Source: Candidatus Limnocylindria bacterium (lineage in GTDB: Bacteria; Chloroflexota; Limnocylindria; QHBO01). From it: 8,032 bases of DNA. Below the pieces are notes generated by a model. It had not been told where the DNA came from. It worked only from the letters and a program-made list of their open reading frames with translations, and searched no databases. Location: contig JASLBU010000030.1 in the NCBI GenBank assembly GCA_030146365.1, forward strand, positions 1 through 8,032. The letters are read 5' to 3'. This document shows, one piece after another, positions 5,749-8,032 of the stretch (position 1 is its first letter; the number at the start of each line of letters is the position of its first letter). The position numbers and the translations under genes were made by a program.

Positions 5749-7053
5749 ATGCCGAGACCTGGGGCCGTGCGGCTGGGTGCCGCCCTCTGCACCGTGGCGT
5801 TCGTCGCTGCCGCGTGCACCGGCGTGCCAAGCCGTGGCAGCTCAGCCGCCGTCCCCAGCGCGGCCGACAGCGCGGGGGATGCCACCGGCGCGCTGCGCTT
5901 CCTGGTGGAAGCGCCCGAGGATCCGGCTCAGCTGGACCCGCTGCGCGAGCAGATCGCGGCGTTCGAGGAGGCACATCCGGGTATCACGGTCGAGCTCGAG
6001 TCCGCCCCGCTCGACACGCTGCGCACGACCCTCCAGCCCCAGCTCCGATCGGGAGAGGGTCCGGATGTCTTCAACTGGGGATCCGGGCCGGCCTTCGCCG
6101 GCGCATTCGCCGAGGCAGGGTTGTTGTACGACCTGACCGAGGCCTACGAGCAGTACGAGTGGCCGATCTACGGCTTCGCCAGGGACCAGGTGACCTTCGA
6201 CGGCAAGGTCATGGGCGTGCCGGGCGAGATGGAAACCATCGGCCTGTACTACAACGTGGACCTCTTTGAGGAGCTCGGCATCGAGGAGCCGACCACCCTC
6301 GAGGAGCTGACAGCGGCCGCCGAGACGATCAAGGAGGCGGGCACCATCCCCATCGCCGTGCATGATGCCGAGGGCTGGCAGGGCGGACACCTGCTCAGCA
6401 TGGCGCTGTCGAGCCGCGTGGGCGGTGAGGGCATGGAGGCCCTGCTCAACGGCGAGACCCCGTGGGACTCGCCGGAAGTCGTGGCCGCCCTCCAGACCTG
6501 GCACGACTTCAACGAGGCCGGCTACCTCCCGCCCACGCCGACCGGCGTGGACTACGACACGGGCAACTCGCTCTTCTTCTCTGGCGAGGCCGCCATGCTG
6601 CCGAACGGAAGCTGGCTGGTGAACGACATTCCGGAGGTTGACTTCGAGGTCGGGTACATGCCGTTCCCGGCGCCGGACGGTCCGGGGATCTTCACCGCCG
6701 GACTGGGCTCCGGCCCGTACATCTCGGCCAACACCGAGCACCCCGAGGCTGCCCTGGAGTTCGTGGACTACCTCGTCTCCCCCGAGTACGGTCGGTTCAT
6801 GGTCGAGGAGCTGTTGGTCATCCCGCCGTTCCCGGTGGACACCGATGACCTCGACGTCTCGCCGCTGTACGCGCAGGTGCTCGAGGACACGTCGAGCTTT
6901 GCAGGAGGTGAGGGAGAGTTCGGTGCGAACATCGACGTTCGGTCAACCGAGCTGTTCAACGAGGCGATGTGGAATGGCGTGCAGGGCATCCTCACCGGCC
7001 AGTTGACGCCGGAGGAGGCAGCGCAAGCCATGGAGGCTGCAGCCGCCGAGTAG
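5749..7053 (+). CDS. ABC transporter solute-binding lipoprotein (family 1, CUT1 sugar type)
   Basis: This is the extracytoplasmic receptor of an ABC importer. The 434-residue protein starts with R3/R8 and a hydrophobic segment (A11-A22) ending in the lipobox A-A-A-C, so C23 is the probable lipid anchor. A serine/alanine-rich linker (24-48) follows. The mature domain shows the family-1 plan: L-R-F-L-V-E as the first strand, F-E-E-A-H-P-G-I-T-V-E-L-E (72-84), G-P-D-V-F-N-W (104-110), K-V-M-G-V-P-G-E-M-E-T-I-G-L-Y-Y-N-V-D-L-F (153-173), E-E-L-G-I-E-E-P-T-T-L-E-E-L, F-F-S-G-E-A-A-M-L-P-N-G-S-W (276-289), and A-L-E-F-V-D-Y-L-V-S-P-E-Y-G. Family members bind oligosaccharides, polyols or glycerol phosphates, and the ligand cannot be read from the sequence. 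It is the first gene of the operon, 24 bases before the permease. Its neighbours glpD and glpK suggest a glycerol-related ligand, as inference only. Confidence 0.93.
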   Translation: MPRPGAVRLGAALCTVAFVAAACTGVPSRGSSAAVPSAADSAGDATGALRFLVEAPEDPAQLDPLREQIAAFEEAHPGITVELESAPLDTLRTTLQPQLRSGEGPDVFNWGSGPAFAGAFAEAGLLYDLTEAYEQYEWPIYGFARDQVTFDGKVMGVPGEMETIGLYYNVDLFEELGIEEPTTLEELTAAAETIKEAGTIPIAVHDAEGWQGGHLLSMALSSRVGGEGMEALLNGETPWDSPEVVAALQTWHDFNEAGYLPPTPTGVDYDTGNSLFFSGEAAMLPNGSWLVNDIPEVDFEVGYMPFPAPDGPGIFTAGLGSGPYISANTEHPEAALEFVDYLVSPEYGRFMVEELLVIPPFPVDTDDLDVSPLYAQVLEDTSSFAGGEGEFGANIDVRSTELFNEAMWNGVQGILTGQLTPEEAAQAMEAAAAE

Positions 7054-7077
7054 ACCACCGATCCGCCGGAGCCTCCC

Positions 7078-7995
7078 ATGGCCTCCACCGATTCGGGACC
7101 TGCGGTGACCAGGCGGGCGCAGGCCCGCCTGGGCCTCGCGCTCGTCGCTCCGGCGGTCCTCCTCTCGGTGCTCTTCTTCATCCTGCCGCTCGCGAACGCC
7201 ATCTACTTCGCCGTCGTGCGATTCGACGGCGTGAACCCGAACCCGCCGTTCGTCGGTCTCGCCAACTTTGCCCAGATGCTGGGCGATCCGGTCGTCTGGA
7301 AGGCGCTGGGAAACAACGCCATCTGGATCGCCATCGGGACCGCGGCGCCCTTGGTCCTCGGGCTGGTGATCGCGCTGCTGCTCTGGAACGTGGGGCGCGG
7401 TTCACTCTGGTACCGCGTCGCGTTCTTCATCCCCTTCATCCTTCCCGGCGTCGCCATCGGCGTCGTCTGGGGTTGGATCTACGACCCGATCCGAGGCTGG
7501 CTCAATGAGGTGCTCCGGCTGGTAGGGCTGGGCGAGGCAGCGACCGGCTGGCTCGGCAATCCGGACACCGCCCTGTACGCCGTGATCGCGACGGCCGTCT
7601 GGGCATCGGTCGGCTTCGCTATCGTCGTGTTCCTGGCCGCGCTCCAGAGCGTGGACGCGGAGCTGATCGACGCCGCCACCCTCGACGGAGCGGGTGCCGT
7701 GCAGCGCACGCGGCACGTCGTCCTGCCGCAGATCATGCCGGTCTTCCTGATGGTCGCGACCGTCACCCTCATCGGCGGCTTCAGCGTCTTCGACATCATC
7801 TTCGTGATGACCGGGGGCGGGCCGGCCGGTGCGACCGAAGTCCTCGGAACGTACGCCTACTCGAACGCATTCCAGTTCAACCGCATCAGCTACGGCACGG
7901 CGCTCGCATTGGTGATCACGATCCTGGCGGTTCCCTTCACTATCGCGCTCAATCGGCTCCAGCGGCGGCTGTCCCTGTACCGGACGGGAGCGTGA
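7078..7995 (+). CDS. ABC transporter permease, CUT1 family (MalF/UgpA-like)
   Basis: This is an inner-membrane channel subunit of the importer, 305 residues, with six likely membrane segments: about 18-47, 80-103, 112-135, 165-190, 220-245 and 270-293. Between segments four and five lies the EAA loop, E195-L-I-D-A-A-T-L-D-G-A-G-A followed by V-V-L-P-Q-I-M-P (214-221), which docks on the ATPase subunit in this family. The short N-terminus before the first segment and the L-A-P-A-type opening, with F-V-G-L-A-N-F after it, match MalF/UgpA-type first permeases that lack the extra N-terminal helices of E. coli MalF. GGAG at 7068-7071 lies six bases before the ATG. It follows the binding protein by 24 bases and runs into the next gene through TGATG. 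Confidence 0.94.
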   Translation: MASTDSGPAVTRRAQARLGLALVAPAVLLSVLFFILPLANAIYFAVVRFDGVNPNPPFVGLANFAQMLGDPVVWKALGNNAIWIAIGTAAPLVLGLVIALLLWNVGRGSLWYRVAFFIPFILPGVAIGVVWGWIYDPIRGWLNEVLRLVGLGEAATGWLGNPDTALYAVIATAVWASVGFAIVVFLAALQSVDAELIDAATLDGAGAVQRTRHVVLPQIMPVFLMVATVTLIGGFSVFDIIFVMTGGGPAGATEVLGTYAYSNAFQFNRISYGTALALVITILAVPFTIALNRLQRRLSLYRTGA

Positions 7996-8032
7996 TGGCA
8001 AGCCAGCGCCCGTCCGAGCGACGAGCACTCCG
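7995..8032 (+). CDS. Start of the next operon gene, probably the second CUT1 permease (MalG/UgpE-like), cut by the window edge
   Basis: An ATG at 7995-7997 shares one base with the TGA of the upstream permease, and GGGAG (7986-7990) is four bases before it. GTG at 7992 is in the same frame and would give a four-base GTGA overlap, so it is an alternative start. Only M-A-S-Q-R-P-S-E-R-R-A-L is visible, a basic cytoplasmic tail without family signature. The identity rests on the usual order binding protein, permease 1, permease 2 in CUT1 operons. Confidence 0.55.
   Translation, partial: MASQRPSERRAL

Noticed and set aside
5612..6136. Open frame on plus starting at ATG 5612, right after TAGGCT, possibly a leaderless leader gene
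   Set aside because: Past 5749 it runs in another frame over the clearly real binding protein gene, and its R/S/P-rich product resembles a high-GC shadow. The ATG may simply mark a transcription start.
5842..6741. Minus frame of 299 residues opposite the binding protein gene
   Set aside because: It mirrors the codon pattern of the real plus-strand gene, which has a signal peptide, lipobox and family motifs. The minus frame has none.

Overview
The window is GC-rich DNA with a clear G/C preference at third codon positions. Its gene families (DinB/maleylpyruvate-isomerase-like protein, NarL-type two-component system, class III cyclase beginning, SRPBCC protein, CUT1 sugar-type ABC transporter) are common in Actinomycetota and Chloroflexota. 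That placement is an inference from gene content, because no rRNA or other marker gene is present.

Left part, 1 to about 2300: mostly damaged genes. A DinB-like gene runs off the left edge on the minus strand. Then, on the plus strand, come the last ~60 codons of a sensor histidine kinase, a NarL-type response regulator that overlaps it by ATGA but lacks its inter-domain linker and the end of its DNA-binding domain, and a TetR-type regulator that kept only its ligand-binding half. The response regulator and the TetR piece are joined at about 936-942 in different frames. On the minus strand follow an apparently intact SRPBCC protein and the first ~40 codons of a class III adenylate cyclase, cut short by a frameshift.

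Middle, about 2300 to 5490: glycerol catabolism. glpK (glycerol kinase, plus) and glpD (FAD glycerol-3-phosphate dehydrogenase, minus) converge and overlap by 32 bp at their 3' ends. Together they take glycerol to dihydroxyacetone phosphate. A 36-bp tandem duplication lies directly before the glpK start, and no glycerol facilitator gene is present.

Right part, 5490 to the end: an ABC import operon diverging from glpD, with a lipoprotein solute-binding protein, a first CUT1 permease, and the first codons of the next gene, probably the second permease. No ATPase gene is visible. The position next to glpK/glpD suggests, but does not prove, import of glycerol, glycerol-3-phosphate or a related compound.

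I see no phage, CRISPR, insertion sequence, rRNA or tRNA. I did not find a clear new biological system. The items most worth checking are the cluster of deletion scars, the in-frame 36-bp repeat at the glpK start, the similar TAGGCT-containing motifs on both strands of the glpD/ABC intergenic region, and the unusual convergent glpK/glpD layout beside an ABC importer.
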